This document shows, in pieces, positions 5,930 to 13,450 of a DNA stretch of 14,714 bases (position 1 is its first letter; every line of letters begins with the position of its first letter). Made by a program: the position numbers and the translations under genes. The notes under the pieces are model-generated. The model was not told the DNA's origin. It did no database searches and saw only the letters and a program-made list of their open reading frames with translations. Location of the stretch: NCBI RefSeq assembly GCF_040797425.1, contig NZ_JBFNEH010000067.1, positions 1 to 14,714 on the forward strand, in the 5' to 3' direction. The stretch comes from Symbiobacterium sp040797425. GTDB lineage: Bacteria > Bacillota > Sulfobacillia > Symbiobacteriales > Symbiobacteriaceae.

Positions 5930-5937
5930 CCCCGCCG
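5914..5937 (-). terminator. Terminator of the osmolyte transporter operon
   Basis: CGGCGGGGTT (5914-5923) pairs perfectly with AACCCCGCCG (5928-5937) around a 4-nt loop. It lies about 30 nt after the stop of the binding-protein gene (5968). On the minus strand it is followed by ATTACCTTTACT, a mixed rather than pure U-run. Confidence 0.6.
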
Positions 5938-5967
5938 TTTCCATCGTGCCAGATTACCGCCCGCCGC

Positions 5968-6888
5968 TTACGGCTCAATGAGTCCCTGCTCCACCAGGAA
6001 GTCGCGCGCGACCTTCTCCACAGGCTCCTCCAGCGAGTCGACCCGGTAGTTGAGCTGCTGCATCTTCTCGTCCGGCAGCAGGCCACCCAGCTCGTTCAGC
6101 AGGTCCAGGATCTCGGGGTGGGCCTCCACCGCGTCCATCCGCACCACGTACGCCCCGTTGTACGGCGGGAAGAAGTGCTTGTCGTCCTCGAGGATGACCA
6201 TGTCGAACTCCACCAGCTTGCCGTCGGTGGCGTAGGCGTCGATCACCTGGATCTCGCCGGTCTCGATCGCCTTCCAGCGCAGCCCCGTCTGCATGGTGGC
6301 CACGCGCTTGAACTCGAAGCCGTAGGTCTCCACCAGCGGGTAGTAGCCGTCCACCTGTCGCCCCATGAACTCGTTGGTGGTGCCGAAGACCAGCTGATCG
6401 TCGACCACCAGCAGATCCGAGTAGGTCTTCAGGTTGTACTTCTCCGCAATCTCCCTCGGCACGGCCAGGGTGTACGTGTTGTTCATCCCCAGCGGCTCGC
6501 TCCACGTGATGCGGAACCTTTCCTCGAACTCCTTTTTCACCTGCTCGTGGAGTTTGGCCGGGTCAGCGATGGGCTCGGTGTGGCCCAGAATCGGCCCGTA
6601 GGCCGTGCCGTCGTACTCGGCGTAGAGCGTGATTTCGCCGTTCTTCAGCCCGTTGAAGTTAACGGACGTGCCGCCGAGGCTGTGCTTGCGCTCGACCTTC
6701 AGGTCGGTGCGGTTCTCGATGAGCTGCGCGGCGATCTCGCCGAGCAGGATGCTCTCCGTGAAGTCCTTGGAGCCGACGACGATCGTGTCGCCGGTCCCCT
6801 TGGAAGCCGAGGCCCCGCCGCACCCCGCCAGCAGGGCGACGGAGAGGAGAAGTCCGGTAGCTGCGCAGAACAGACGGTGCTTCAACAC
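5968..6888 (-). CDS. opuCC: Glycine betaine/carnitine/choline-binding lipoprotein (OpuC-type)
   Basis: This 306-residue lipoprotein binds a quaternary-ammonium osmoprotectant for the ABC importer encoded just upstream. A hydrophobic signal (residues 8-21) ends in the lipobox LAGC with Cys at 23. The mature domain opens with TIVVGSKDFTES, then LGEIAAQLIE and GLKNGEITLYAEYDGTAYG, the standard OpuAC-type ligand-binding pattern of OpuBC/OpuCC/OsmF proteins. The C-terminal part (NEFMGRQVDGYYPLVETYG, DDKHFFPPYNGAYVV) also fits. The start is GTG 6888; AAGGAGGG lies 12 nt upstream, rather far, so expression may be limited. It is the last gene of the operon, 201 nt behind the second permease, and that gap holds a hairpin. 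Aromatic-cage residues cannot be assigned by eye. Confidence 0.9.
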   Translation of the reverse strand: MLKHRLFCAATGLLLSVALLAGCGGASASKGTGDTIVVGSKDFTESILLGEIAAQLIENRTDLKVERKHSLGGTSVNFNGLKNGEITLYAEYDGTAYGPILGHTEPIADPAKLHEQVKKEFEERFRITWSEPLGMNNTYTLAVPREIAEKYNLKTYSDLLVVDDQLVFGTTNEFMGRQVDGYYPLVETYGFEFKRVATMQTGLRWKAIETGEIQVIDAYATDGKLVEFDMVILEDDKHFFPPYNGAYVVRMDAVEAHPEILDLLNELGGLLPDEKMQQLNYRVDSLEEPVEKVARDFLVEQGLIEP

Positions 6889-6970
6889 TGTCTGATCATC
6901 CCTCCTTCGTAGGATTGCGTCGGGGTTCCCACGGGGTCAGGCCTCGCGGGGGGCCCTGCGGTCGCGCCTT

Positions 6971-7011
6971 CCACGGGTCCTGTTGCGCCCCGCCGCAGGC
7001 GGCGCCCGTGG
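6971..7011 (-). other. Intercistronic hairpin between permease and binding-protein genes
   Basis: CCACGGG (6971-6977) pairs with CCCGTGG (7005-7011) around an inner GC stem (CGCC and GCC with GGC and GGCG). It lies in the 201-nt gap upstream of the binding-protein gene, and the rest of the gap shows no gene. It could stabilise the downstream mRNA or attenuate transcription; no U-run follows, so termination is unlikely. Confidence 0.4.
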
Positions 7012-7089
7012 CGTCGGCGCCTTGGCCGTTCCGCTGTTCGGGGCCCGGCGCAGCCTTCACAGCGGCGCGCCCCCGTAGTCTGCGTTTCG

Positions 7090-7740
7090 CTACGCCTGCC
7101 GCAGCCCCCGGGGCGTGAGCCGGCGCTCCAGGGCGCTCATGCCCGCGTCGGCGAGGATGGCCAGCAGCGCGGCCGGCAGTGCGCCGGCGAGGATCATCTT
7201 GTCCTGCACCCGGTCGATGCCGGCGAAGATCTCGGAACCCAGCCCTCCGGCCCCGGCCAGCGACATGATCGCCGCGGTGCCGATGGACATCACCACGGCC
7301 ATGCGGATGCCCACCATGGTCACCGCCAGCGCCAGGGGCAGCTGCACGATGCGGAAGATCTGCCACCGGGTCATCCCCATGCCCGTGGCCGCCTCGATCA
7401 CGGCCGGGTCGATGGAGGTGATGGCCGTGTAGGTCTGCCGGATGATCGGCATCAGGCTGTAGAGGAAGAGGCAGAAGATGCCCGTGGCGGGGCTGAGCCC
7501 GAAGATGAGCATGGCGAAGCCGATCAGCGCCAGGGCGGGGATCGTCTGGATGGCGTTGGTCACCCAGAGCACCGGCTCCGCCAGCCTGCGGAACCGGCTG
7601 ATCAGGTAGCCCACGGGCACGCCCACCGCCACGCCGTAGAGGACCGCCACGAGGGCCAGTTTCACGTGCTGCACGGTGAGCCCCAGGAGCCGGGGCCACT
7701 GATCCCCGACGTAGGTGATCAACTCCTGCAACAGTTGCAT
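7090..7740 (-). CDS. opuCD: Osmoprotectant ABC transporter permease (OpuCD/OpuCB type)
   Basis: This 216-residue membrane protein is one of two related permeases forming the channel for betaine/choline-type compounds. Hydrophobic spans lie around 25-50, 60-95, 135-160 and 180-200. IQTIPALALIGFAMLIFGLSP (about 64-84) and the cytoplasmic coupling segment EAATGMGMTRWQIFRIVQLPLAL (about 116-138) are typical of OpuC/OsmW permeases. GAGGLG occurs near 163-168, as in the partner permease. The ATG at 7740 follows the first permease gene after an 18-nt gap, with an AAGGGGG site about 10 nt upstream. Assignment to CD rather than CB rests only on operon position. Confidence 0.88.
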   Translation of the reverse strand: MQLLQELITYVGDQWPRLLGLTVQHVKLALVAVLYGVAVGVPVGYLISRFRRLAEPVLWVTNAIQTIPALALIGFAMLIFGLSPATGIFCLFLYSLMPIIRQTYTAITSIDPAVIEAATGMGMTRWQIFRIVQLPLALAVTMVGIRMAVVMSIGTAAIMSLAGAGGLGSEIFAGIDRVQDKMILAGALPAALLAILADAGMSALERRLTPRGLRQA

Positions 7741-7758
7741 GTTCCGAGTGCCCCCTTT

Positions 7759-8373
7759 CTACACCTGGAGGCCGCGCGGCGTGACCTTCCGCTCCAGGTA
7801 ACCCAGCAGGAAGTCGGCCAGCAGCGCCATCAGCGTCACGGGGACGCCCCCGGCCAGGATGAGCCTGGGCGAGACCATGGCAAAGCCGCTGATGATCGGC
7901 TCCCCCAGGCCGCCGGCGCCCACGTAGGCGCCCAGCGTCGCCCAGCCGATGATGAGCACCGTGGAGGTGCGGATGCCGCTCATGATCACCCGGAAGGCGA
8001 GGGGCAGCTCCACGAACAGCAGCATCTGAAAGGCCGTCATCCCCATGCCGCGGGCGGCCTCCTTCGCCGCCGGGTCCACGCTCACCAGGCCCTTGTAGGT
8101 GTTGCTCAGGATTGGCAGCAGCGCGTAGAGGAACAGGGCCGCCAGCGCCGGCCGGCTGCCGATGCCCATGAGCGGGATCATGAACGCCAGCAGGGCGATG
8201 GCCGGCAGGGTCTGGAACATCCCCACCACCGCGATGATCGGGTCGGCTGCGCGCCGGTTCCGGCTGAGCAGGATGCCGCCGGGCACGGCCACCAGGGTCG
8301 CCAGCAGCACAGCCGACAGCGAGAGCGTCAGGTGCTGCAGGGTGAGCTCGCCGAGCTTCTCCCAGGTGATCAT
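7759..8373 (-). CDS. opuCB: Osmoprotectant ABC transporter permease (OpuCB type)
   Basis: This 204-residue membrane protein is the second permease of the importer. It shares the layout of its neighbour: FQTLPAIALLAFMIPLMGIG (about 53-72), the coupling loop EAARGMGMTAFQMLLFVELPLAF (about 105-127), GAYVGAGGLGEP (about 148-159) and the closing LERKVTPRGLQ, which mirrors LERRLTPRGLR of the other permease. Two such paralogues point to a heterodimeric channel, as in OpuB, OpuC and OsmU systems. The ATG overlaps the ATPase stop (ATGA, 8370-8373), a classic translational-coupling junction, and AGGGGGG lies about 7 nt upstream. Confidence 0.9.
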   Translation of the reverse strand: MITWEKLGELTLQHLTLSLSAVLLATLVAVPGGILLSRNRRAADPIIAVVGMFQTLPAIALLAFMIPLMGIGSRPALAALFLYALLPILSNTYKGLVSVDPAAKEAARGMGMTAFQMLLFVELPLAFRVIMSGIRTSTVLIIGWATLGAYVGAGGLGEPIISGFAMVSPRLILAGGVPVTLMALLADFLLGYLERKVTPRGLQV

Positions 8374-9500
8374 GCCGTCGCCCCCCTGGCCTCGGCGGTG
8401 CGGGAGAGGGTGCCGACCAGCGAGGTGTTGGTCACCAGCCCCTTCAGCCGGCGCTGCTCATCCACCACTGGCAGGAACTCCAGCCGGCCCAGGAGCATGC
8501 GCTGGATGGCCAGGGTTACCGGCTGGTCGGGCGTGACGGTGGCCAGGTTGGTCTCCATCACCTCGCCCAGCGTGCGATGGCTGGCGATGCCCCGCTCGAT
8601 GGCCCGGGCGGTCACGATGCCCAGCAGCCGCTCCTCCTCGTCGACCACCAGCACGGAGTTGACCCGCCGCTTGCGCATGGTGGCCACCGCCTCGGCCAGG
8701 CCGAAGTGGGGCGGCGCCGCGACCGGGTTCCGGATCATGATGTCGGCCACCGTGAGCGTCTCGGCCGAGGCCACCAGCCGGTCGCGGCCGATGAACTGCG
8801 CCACGAACTCGTCCTTGGGGTTCCGCAGCAGCTCATCCGGCGTGGCCACCTGGTGGATGCGGCCGTCCTTCATCACCACGATGCGGTCGGCGAGCTTGAG
8901 CGCCTCGTCCATGTCGTGGGTCACGAAGACGACGGTCTTCTTCAGCTTCGCCTGCAGCCGCTTCAGCTCGTCCTGGAGGGTCTCCCGCGTGATCGGGTCC
9001 AGCGCGCCGAACGGCTCATCCATCAGGATCAGGTCCGGCTCCGCCGCCAGGGCCCGGAGCACGCCCACGCGCTGCTGCTGACCGCCGCTCAGCTCGCGCG
9101 GATAGCGGTCGCGGTAGACGGCGGGATCGAGGTTCACCATCTGCAGCAGCTCGTCGACCCGCCTCGCCCGGCGGGCCTTGTCCCAGCCCAGGAGCCTGGG
9201 CACCAGCTCGATGTTCTGGGCGATGGTCAGGTGCGGGAACAGGCCCACTTGCTGAATGACATAGCCGATGTTGCGCCTGAGCTCCACGGGGTTGACCGTG
9301 GAGATGTCGCGCCCGTCCACGTAGATCTTGCCGGACGTCGGCTCGTGGAGGCGGTTGATCATCTTCATGGTGGTCGTCTTGCCGCAGCCGGAGGGGCCGA
9401 TCAGGCAGACGAACTCGCCGCGCTCCACGTGCAGGTTCAGCTCCGCCACCGCCTTCGTGCCATCAGGGTAGACCTTCGTTACATTCTCAAACCGAACCAT
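8370..9500 (-). CDS. opuCA: Osmoprotectant ABC transporter ATPase with two CBS domains (OpuCA type)
   Basis: This 376-residue cytoplasmic ATPase drives import of glycine betaine, carnitine or choline. Walker A is GPSGCGKTT at 35-43, the Q-loop is near 83-84, signature LSGGQ at 137-141, Walker B LILMDEP at 157-163 and the switch His at 195. Two CBS repeats follow: TVADIMIRNPVAAPP through GIVTARAI (about 250-302) and TLGEVMETNLATVTP through GLVTNTSLV (about 310-362). In OpuA/OpuC relatives CBS domains sense ionic strength, and in several OpuCA proteins they bind cyclic di-AMP. The start is ATG 9500, because AAGGGGG at 9507-9513 is spaced 6 nt from it but abuts an ATG at 9506. It is the first gene of the operon, under the promoter at 9560-9587. 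Confidence 0.93.
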   Translation of the reverse strand: MVRFENVTKVYPDGTKAVAELNLHVERGEFVCLIGPSGCGKTTTMKMINRLHEPTSGKIYVDGRDISTVNPVELRRNIGYVIQQVGLFPHLTIAQNIELVPRLLGWDKARRARRVDELLQMVNLDPAVYRDRYPRELSGGQQQRVGVLRALAAEPDLILMDEPFGALDPITRETLQDELKRLQAKLKKTVVFVTHDMDEALKLADRIVVMKDGRIHQVATPDELLRNPKDEFVAQFIGRDRLVASAETLTVADIMIRNPVAAPPHFGLAEAVATMRKRRVNSVLVVDEEERLLGIVTARAIERGIASHRTLGEVMETNLATVTPDQPVTLAIQRMLLGRLEFLPVVDEQRRLKGLVTNTSLVGTLSRTAEARGATA

Positions 9501-9548
9501 GAACATCCCCCTTCTGTCACTCAGCGTTGGGCTGTTCGGTCAAAAGCC

Positions 9549-9586
9549 GACAACCTCATATTATATACATGGGTTGTCAGTTGTCA
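9549..9586. promoter_or_regulatory. BusR-like operator over the osmolyte transporter promoter
   Basis: GACA (9549-9552) and TGTC (9575-9578) are separated by exactly 22 nt; the arms extend to a 7-bp inverted repeat, GACAACC (9549-9555) and GGTTGTC (9572-9578). A tandem direct repeat GTTGTCA GTTGTCA (9573-9586) adds a second TGTC. As I recall, BusR sites have the form GACA-N22-TGTC. The site brackets the -10 box and reaches the -35, so a bound repressor would block polymerase. Confidence 0.7.
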
Positions 9587-9587
9587 A
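9560..9587 (-). promoter_or_regulatory. Consensus promoter of the osmolyte transporter operon
   Basis: On the minus strand a perfect TTGACA (complement of 9582-9587) and a perfect TATAAT (complement of 9560-9565) are 16 nt apart. The start would be near 9553, about 50 nt before the ATG at 9500. A promoter this strong needs tight repression, which fits the overlapping operator. Confidence 0.85.
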
Positions 9588-9669
9588 CTCCGGTGGGAGG
9601 GTGTGGGCGCCCTGGCCAAGTATGACTTTTGCGACAGTTTCCCGGAGTCAACAGCCCCAGGGATGCGAA

Positions 9670-9707
9670 GGGCTGCCGCCCTGGTCCTCATGGCCAGGTG
9701 GCAGCCC
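9670..9707. terminator. Hairpin downstream of the BusR-like gene, possible terminator
   Basis: GGGCTGCC (9670-9677) with CCTGG (9680-9684) pairs with CCAGG (9694-9698) and GGCAGCCC (9700-9707), leaving a small asymmetric bulge. It lies 80 nt past the stop of the regulator gene and about 80 nt before the osmolyte promoter. No U-run follows on the minus strand, so terminator function is only likely by position. Confidence 0.4.
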
Positions 9708-9786
9708 AGATCCCCTTGGGGGCGGTACCCGCAGAACCGCATGCCGATGCCCGCTCTCTTCGGGGAAAAACCGAATACCGCCCGCG

Positions 9787-10428
9787 TCACCCGTCCCCCT
9801 TGGGGGCGGCGGTGGCCGAAAGCAGCTCACGACAGCGCTGGCGGGCGGCGTCAGAGCCCACGATCGTCAGCACGTCGCCGGCCTCGAGGCGCATGTCGGC
9901 CGGGGGTGAGAAGATCTCCTCCTCGCCGCGGATGATGGCCACGGCGGTGACGCCCGTAGAAGAGCGCAGCCGGATCTCGCCCAGCGACCGGCCCACTGCC
10001 CACGAGCCGGGTTCGAGTACCAGCTCGTCCACGTGCCGGGTGCCCACGGCGCCGGCCGCGGTCTTCAGCAGCCGGTCCAGCGCGCTCTCGATCTGTTCAT
10101 CCAGCCGCTTCCGCTCCCGCAGCAGCTTGCGAAGCTCCCGGATCTCCTCCTCCACCCGCCACTGCGATGCGACCGAGTCCACATACTCCTGTGCGGCTAC
10201 CTGCGAAACGATCCGGATGCCGGACCCGGCCACGGCCTTGACGACCCCTCGCTCATGCAGAATTGCCACGGCCCGGCGAATCGTCTCCGGCGACACCTGG
10301 TAGGTTCCGGCCAGGCTCGACCGGCCCAGCAGACGGGTGCCCTCCGGGAGTTCGTTGCTCGCGATGCGCCGTGCCAGATCCAGTGCGATGGCCTCGTACC
10401 GCGCCATCCCGGCTTGGTCCCGCTTCAC
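9787..10428 (-). CDS. busR: BusR-like c-di-AMP-responsive transcriptional repressor (GntR HTH plus RCK_C)
   Basis: This 213-residue cytoplasmic regulator probably represses osmolyte uptake when cyclic di-AMP is high. A GntR-type winged helix spans about 11-75 (YEAIALDLARRIAS, PEGTRLLGRSSLAGTYQVS, ETIRRAVAILHERGVV). A charged helix at about 87-123 (VEEEIRELRKLLRERKR, LDEQIESALDRLL) looks like a coiled coil. An RCK_C/TrkA-C domain covers 130-205 (ELVLEPGSWAVGRSLGEIRL, GVTAVAIIRGEE, LEAGDVLTIVG). HTH, coiled coil, then RCK_C is the architecture of BusR from Lactococcus and Streptococcus. An ATG at 10464 is in frame, but the predicted -10 box covers it; GTG 10428 has GGGGAG 9 nt upstream and lies after the predicted start of transcription. 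Confidence 0.85.
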   Translation of the reverse strand: MKRDQAGMARYEAIALDLARRIASNELPEGTRLLGRSSLAGTYQVSPETIRRAVAILHERGVVKAVAGSGIRIVSQVAAQEYVDSVASQWRVEEEIRELRKLLRERKRLDEQIESALDRLLKTAAGAVGTRHVDELVLEPGSWAVGRSLGEIRLRSSTGVTAVAIIRGEEEIFSPPADMRLEAGDVLTIVGSDAARQRCRELLSATAAPKGDG

Positions 10429-10462
10429 TCGCGTCAGCTCCCCTGTAGCTTCTTGCGCGTCC

Positions 10463-10490
10463 ATCGTATCACATGCCAGAAAAGCTGCAA
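10463..10490 (-). promoter_or_regulatory. Promoter of the BusR-like gene
   Basis: On the minus strand TTGCAG (complement of 10485-10490) and TACGAT (complement of 10463-10468) are 16 nt apart, with a TGa extension before the -10. Transcription would begin near 10456, leaving about 28 nt of leader to GTG 10428. No GACA-N22-TGTC site overlaps it, so autoregulation is not evident. Confidence 0.6.
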
Positions 10491-10565
10491 GGGGCTCCTT
10501 TCCAGAGGCGGCCGCTTGCCCGTGCTGCGGTCGCCGGCACCCGAGAGAGCCGCCGGCCAGCCGGC

Positions 10566-12605
10566 CTACCCCCGCTCCTGCGGCCGCCAGAGCAGCCGGC
10601 AGTTCTGCACGCTCAGCAGGTAGTACGCGCCGTAGATCAGGGCGAAGACGCCCAGGGTCGCCAGGGCCGCGGGCCCCACCGCCTCGTACCCCGTCTCCCC
10701 CTTCAGAGCTCGGTTCAGGGCGGTGAGCGCCACGGCCGAGTGCAGCAGGGCCACCAGCACCGGCGTCAGGAAGTAGAGCCCCACCTGCCGGGCGATGGTG
10801 CCGTCGATCATGGCATCGTCGGCGCCCAGCTTCTGCAGCACCGCGAACCGCTGCCGGTGCTCCAGGGCGTCGGTCACCTGCTGCAGGGCCAGCAGCGTGG
10901 CCGAGATGAGGATGAACATGATCCCCACATAAAAGGAGAAGAAGATGAAGATCGCCTCGATCATGTAAGTCTGCCCCAGGACCTCGGCGCGGGAACTCAC
11001 CCAGATTCCCTGCTCGAAGGGCCGCGCAGACACCCAGGCGTTGACGGCGTCCGACAGGCCGGCGGGCTCCCCTCCCGGCACCTCGGCCACCAGATACCGC
11101 AGGCCCCGGTCCGGGTCTTCCTGCAGCAGGGCCTTCGTCACCTCGTCGGGCACCACCAGGAGCGGCCCGTAGCCGGCGACGTCGGAGCCCATCTGCTCCT
11201 GGAAGACCTGCGTTGATGCCGGCTGCAGTGTGGCGCCCGCCACCGTCACCGCGTGGCCCGCCGCAAGGGCACGCACCCACGCGGCATGGCTTCGCTCTGC
11301 ATCGGTGTGACCGCCGTTGACGTGCACCAGGTAGCCGCCCGCAGGCAGGGGTACGTCGGGGTAGCCCTTGAGGGCCCGCAGGCTCCGGTACGCCGAGTAC
11401 GGCATGGCCCGCACCGCGATCCAGGCCATGTAGTCGATGTCGGTGTCCGCCAGGAGGCGCTCGGCGTCGTCGTGCAGCATCAGGTCGGCTCCGCGCAGGT
11501 CGGTGTCGACCACCACGACGTCCACCACCTGGGCGTCGCCCACGCCGTGCGCTGCGAACACCGCCCGCAGGCCGCTCAGGTCCGTGTCCGGCTCAAGGGC
11601 CCGGGCGACGTAGCTGAAGGGTGCATCCTCGCCCAGGGCGCCCCGGACCACCGCGCCCAGGCTGAGGCCGGTGGACATGGCGCAGACCGTGAAGGTCAGC
11701 ATGAGGGCGACCGTGGCCAGCATCGCCGCGTGGGTGTTGATCTTGCTGGTCACCTGCCGGTAGAGGAAAAGGTTCAGCCCCCGGGCGAGCCATCCCCCGG
11801 TGCGCCTGCGGGCGCCGCTAAGCAGTCCGGCCAGGGCGGCGAAGAGCAGGTAGGTGCCCGCCACCCCCAGTGCCACGCCCAGCGGGATGCGGCGGTCGGT
11901 GGGATCCAGGCCGGTGGTGCGGCTCACCTGGTCGGCGAGCCAATAAGCCGTCCCGAGCGTCGCCACGCAGAGCAACCCCGCCGCCACGGCCAGCGTCCGG
12001 CTCCGCACCCGGATCTCCTCGTTCTTCCGCGCATCGTGGATGAGCTCGATCAGCCGCTGCCGGTAGACCCCGGCGGATTGCCACAGCGCCACCGCCAGGA
12101 ACATCGCCCCGTAGAGCACGAGCGTGGCCGCTGCCGCGCGGGGCGAGAAGACGAAGCTCCGCTCCACCACCGTCACGTGAAACGCCCGCTCCACCAGCAG
12201 CCCGAACGCCTGGGAGGCGGCGACGCCCGCCGCGACACCCACCCCCAGGGCCGAAAGGCCGATGGCCGCGACCTCCACCAGCATCATCACGGCCAGGTGG
12301 CCCTGCTCCATGCCCAGGAGCAGGTAGGTGCCCAGCTCCCGGCTGCGCTTCCGCACGATCACCCGGTTGGCGTAGAAGACCAGCAGGGCCACAACGCCCG
12401 TCATGATGGCCGATACCCACTCCATGGCCCCGACGGCGCCCCGGGCCAGGCGCCGCTGGCTCTCGGACAGGCTGAGGAAGGCAGGCTGGTCGGGCACGGA
12501 GTTAAAAACGTAGAAAATCGCTACAGCAAACACCAGGGTCATGAAATAGATGCCGTAGTCTCTGAGGCTGCGCCGCAGGTTCCGCCAGGCCAGCTTAGCG
12601 TACAT
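10566..12605 (-). CDS. BceB-type ABC transporter permease (peptide-antibiotic sensing/detoxification)
   Basis: This 679-residue membrane protein has the BceB plan: TM1 at about 20-36, two FtsX-like blocks, and a large extracellular domain (about 322-545) before the last three membrane spans. Cytoplasmic repeats appear as KRSRELGTYLLLGM (87-100) and EHRQRFAVLQKLGA (582-595). BceAB systems protect against cell-wall-targeting peptides such as bacitracin, by freeing lipid targets, and also signal to a histidine kinase. ATG 12605 overlaps the ATPase gene end by 11 nt, indicating coupling; a GGGGGG site lies about 11 nt upstream. An open frame continues to 12746, but that part lies inside the ATPase gene. 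Peptide specificity cannot be inferred, and an ordinary lipoprotein-export role is less likely given the size and topology. Confidence 0.82.
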   Translation of the reverse strand: MYAKLAWRNLRRSLRDYGIYFMTLVFAVAIFYVFNSVPDQPAFLSLSESQRRLARGAVGAMEWVSAIMTGVVALLVFYANRVIVRKRSRELGTYLLLGMEQGHLAVMMLVEVAAIGLSALGVGVAAGVAASQAFGLLVERAFHVTVVERSFVFSPRAAAATLVLYGAMFLAVALWQSAGVYRQRLIELIHDARKNEEIRVRSRTLAVAAGLLCVATLGTAYWLADQVSRTTGLDPTDRRIPLGVALGVAGTYLLFAALAGLLSGARRRTGGWLARGLNLFLYRQVTSKINTHAAMLATVALMLTFTVCAMSTGLSLGAVVRGALGEDAPFSYVARALEPDTDLSGLRAVFAAHGVGDAQVVDVVVVDTDLRGADLMLHDDAERLLADTDIDYMAWIAVRAMPYSAYRSLRALKGYPDVPLPAGGYLVHVNGGHTDAERSHAAWVRALAAGHAVTVAGATLQPASTQVFQEQMGSDVAGYGPLLVVPDEVTKALLQEDPDRGLRYLVAEVPGGEPAGLSDAVNAWVSARPFEQGIWVSSRAEVLGQTYMIEAIFIFFSFYVGIMFILISATLLALQQVTDALEHRQRFAVLQKLGADDAMIDGTIARQVGLYFLTPVLVALLHSAVALTALNRALKGETGYEAVGPAALATLGVFALIYGAYYLLSVQNCRLLWRPQERG

Positions 12606-13371
12606 CGGCCTCGCCACCCCCCAGCTCGGCCAGCACCGCGAGGATGCGATCGAAGAAGCGCTGCCGCGGCGAGTCGCCGCGCACCAGTTCGCCGAAGATC
12701 CGGCCGTCCTTGATGAAGAGGATCCGCTGACAGTAGCTGGCGGCAACGGGGTCGTGGGTGACCAGGATGATGGTCGTCTGCAGATCCCGGTTCAACTCGG
12801 CCAGCGCCTCCAGCAGGCTCCGGGCCGCGCGGGAGTCGAGGTTTCCGGTGGGCTCGTCGGCTAGCACCAGGTCCGGCTCCGTGATGAGGGCCCGGGCGGC
12901 GGCGGCCCGCTGCTTCTGGCCACCTGACACCTGGTAGGGAAACTTGTCCAGCGCATCGGCGATGCCCAGCCTCTCCGCCATTTCGGCCACGCGCCGGTCG
13001 ATTTCGCCCGCCGGCGCCCCGGCGATGGAGAGGGCCAGGCCGATGTTCTCCCGGAGCGTCAGGGTGTCCAGCAAGTTGAAGTCCTGGAAGATGAAGCCCA
13101 GCCGTTCCCGGCGGAAGCGGGCCACCTCCCGGCGTCGGAGGGCCGTCAGTTCCCGGCCGCCGATCCACACCCGGCCGGAGGAGGGTGAGTCGATGGTGGA
13201 GATCACGTTGAGCAGCGTCGTCTTGCCCGAGCCGGAGGGGCCCATCACGCCGACGAACTCGCCGCGGTCCACGGCCATGCTGATGCCCCTGAGCGCGTGC
13301 GTCACGCTGCCCCGGCTGCCGTACTGCTTCGTGAGGTCTACGACCTCGAGGATCCGCTCTGCCACAGGCAC
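12595..13371 (-). CDS. BceA-type ABC transporter ATPase
   Basis: This 258-residue ATPase of the MacB/BceA group works with the permease encoded just downstream. Walker A is GPSGSGKTT at 44-52, the Q-loop is near 96 (FIFQDFNLLDTLT), signature VSGGQ at 148-152, Walker B LVLADEP at 168-174, followed by TGNLD, and the switch His is at 206. FNLLDTLTLRENI and ADEPTGNLDS are strongly typical of this group. The start is taken as GTG 13371, with AAAGGGG about 7 nt upstream; an ATG at 13413 would add 14 polar residues and lacks a site. The gene is first in a two-gene operon. A BceR-like operator lies about 100 nt upstream (13451-13487). No histidine kinase or response regulator is present nearby. Confidence 0.88.
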   Translation of the reverse strand: MPVAERILEVVDLTKQYGSRGSVTHALRGISMAVDRGEFVGVMGPSGSGKTTLLNVISTIDSPSSGRVWIGGRELTALRRREVARFRRERLGFIFQDFNLLDTLTLRENIGLALSIAGAPAGEIDRRVAEMAERLGIADALDKFPYQVSGGQKQRAAAARALITEPDLVLADEPTGNLDSRAARSLLEALAELNRDLQTTIILVTHDPVAASYCQRILFIKDGRIFGELVRGDSPRQRFFDRILAVLAELGGGEADVR

Positions 13372-13450
13372 GTTCCGTCCCCTTTCCGATGCTCTCTGGT
13401 TCTCGCCCCGCATTCTAGCGGCCGGTCAGCGGGGGAGCCATAGACGCGGT

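Noticed and set aside
5821..6912. Plus-strand 363-residue open frame
   Set aside because: Antisense to the OpuC-type binding protein, which has lipobox and family motifs; no start signal.
9588..9786. c-di-AMP or other riboswitch in the gap between regulator and importer
   Set aside because: This stretch lies upstream of the importer promoter, so it cannot be its leader; only a hairpin and short C4-5TTG4-5 palindromes are visible.
7666..9935. Plus-strand open frames of 471 and 452 residues
   Set aside because: Both are shadows of the importer permease and ATPase genes, which have intact motifs on the other strand.
10429..10464. ATG 10464 as the start of the BusR-like gene
   Set aside because: It lies within the predicted -10 box and has no ribosome site, whereas GTG 10428 has GGGGAG at good spacing.
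11253..12713. Plus-strand 486-residue open frame
   Set aside because: Antisense to the BceB-type permease; no ribosome site and a typical His/Gly/Arg/Gln-rich shadow composition.
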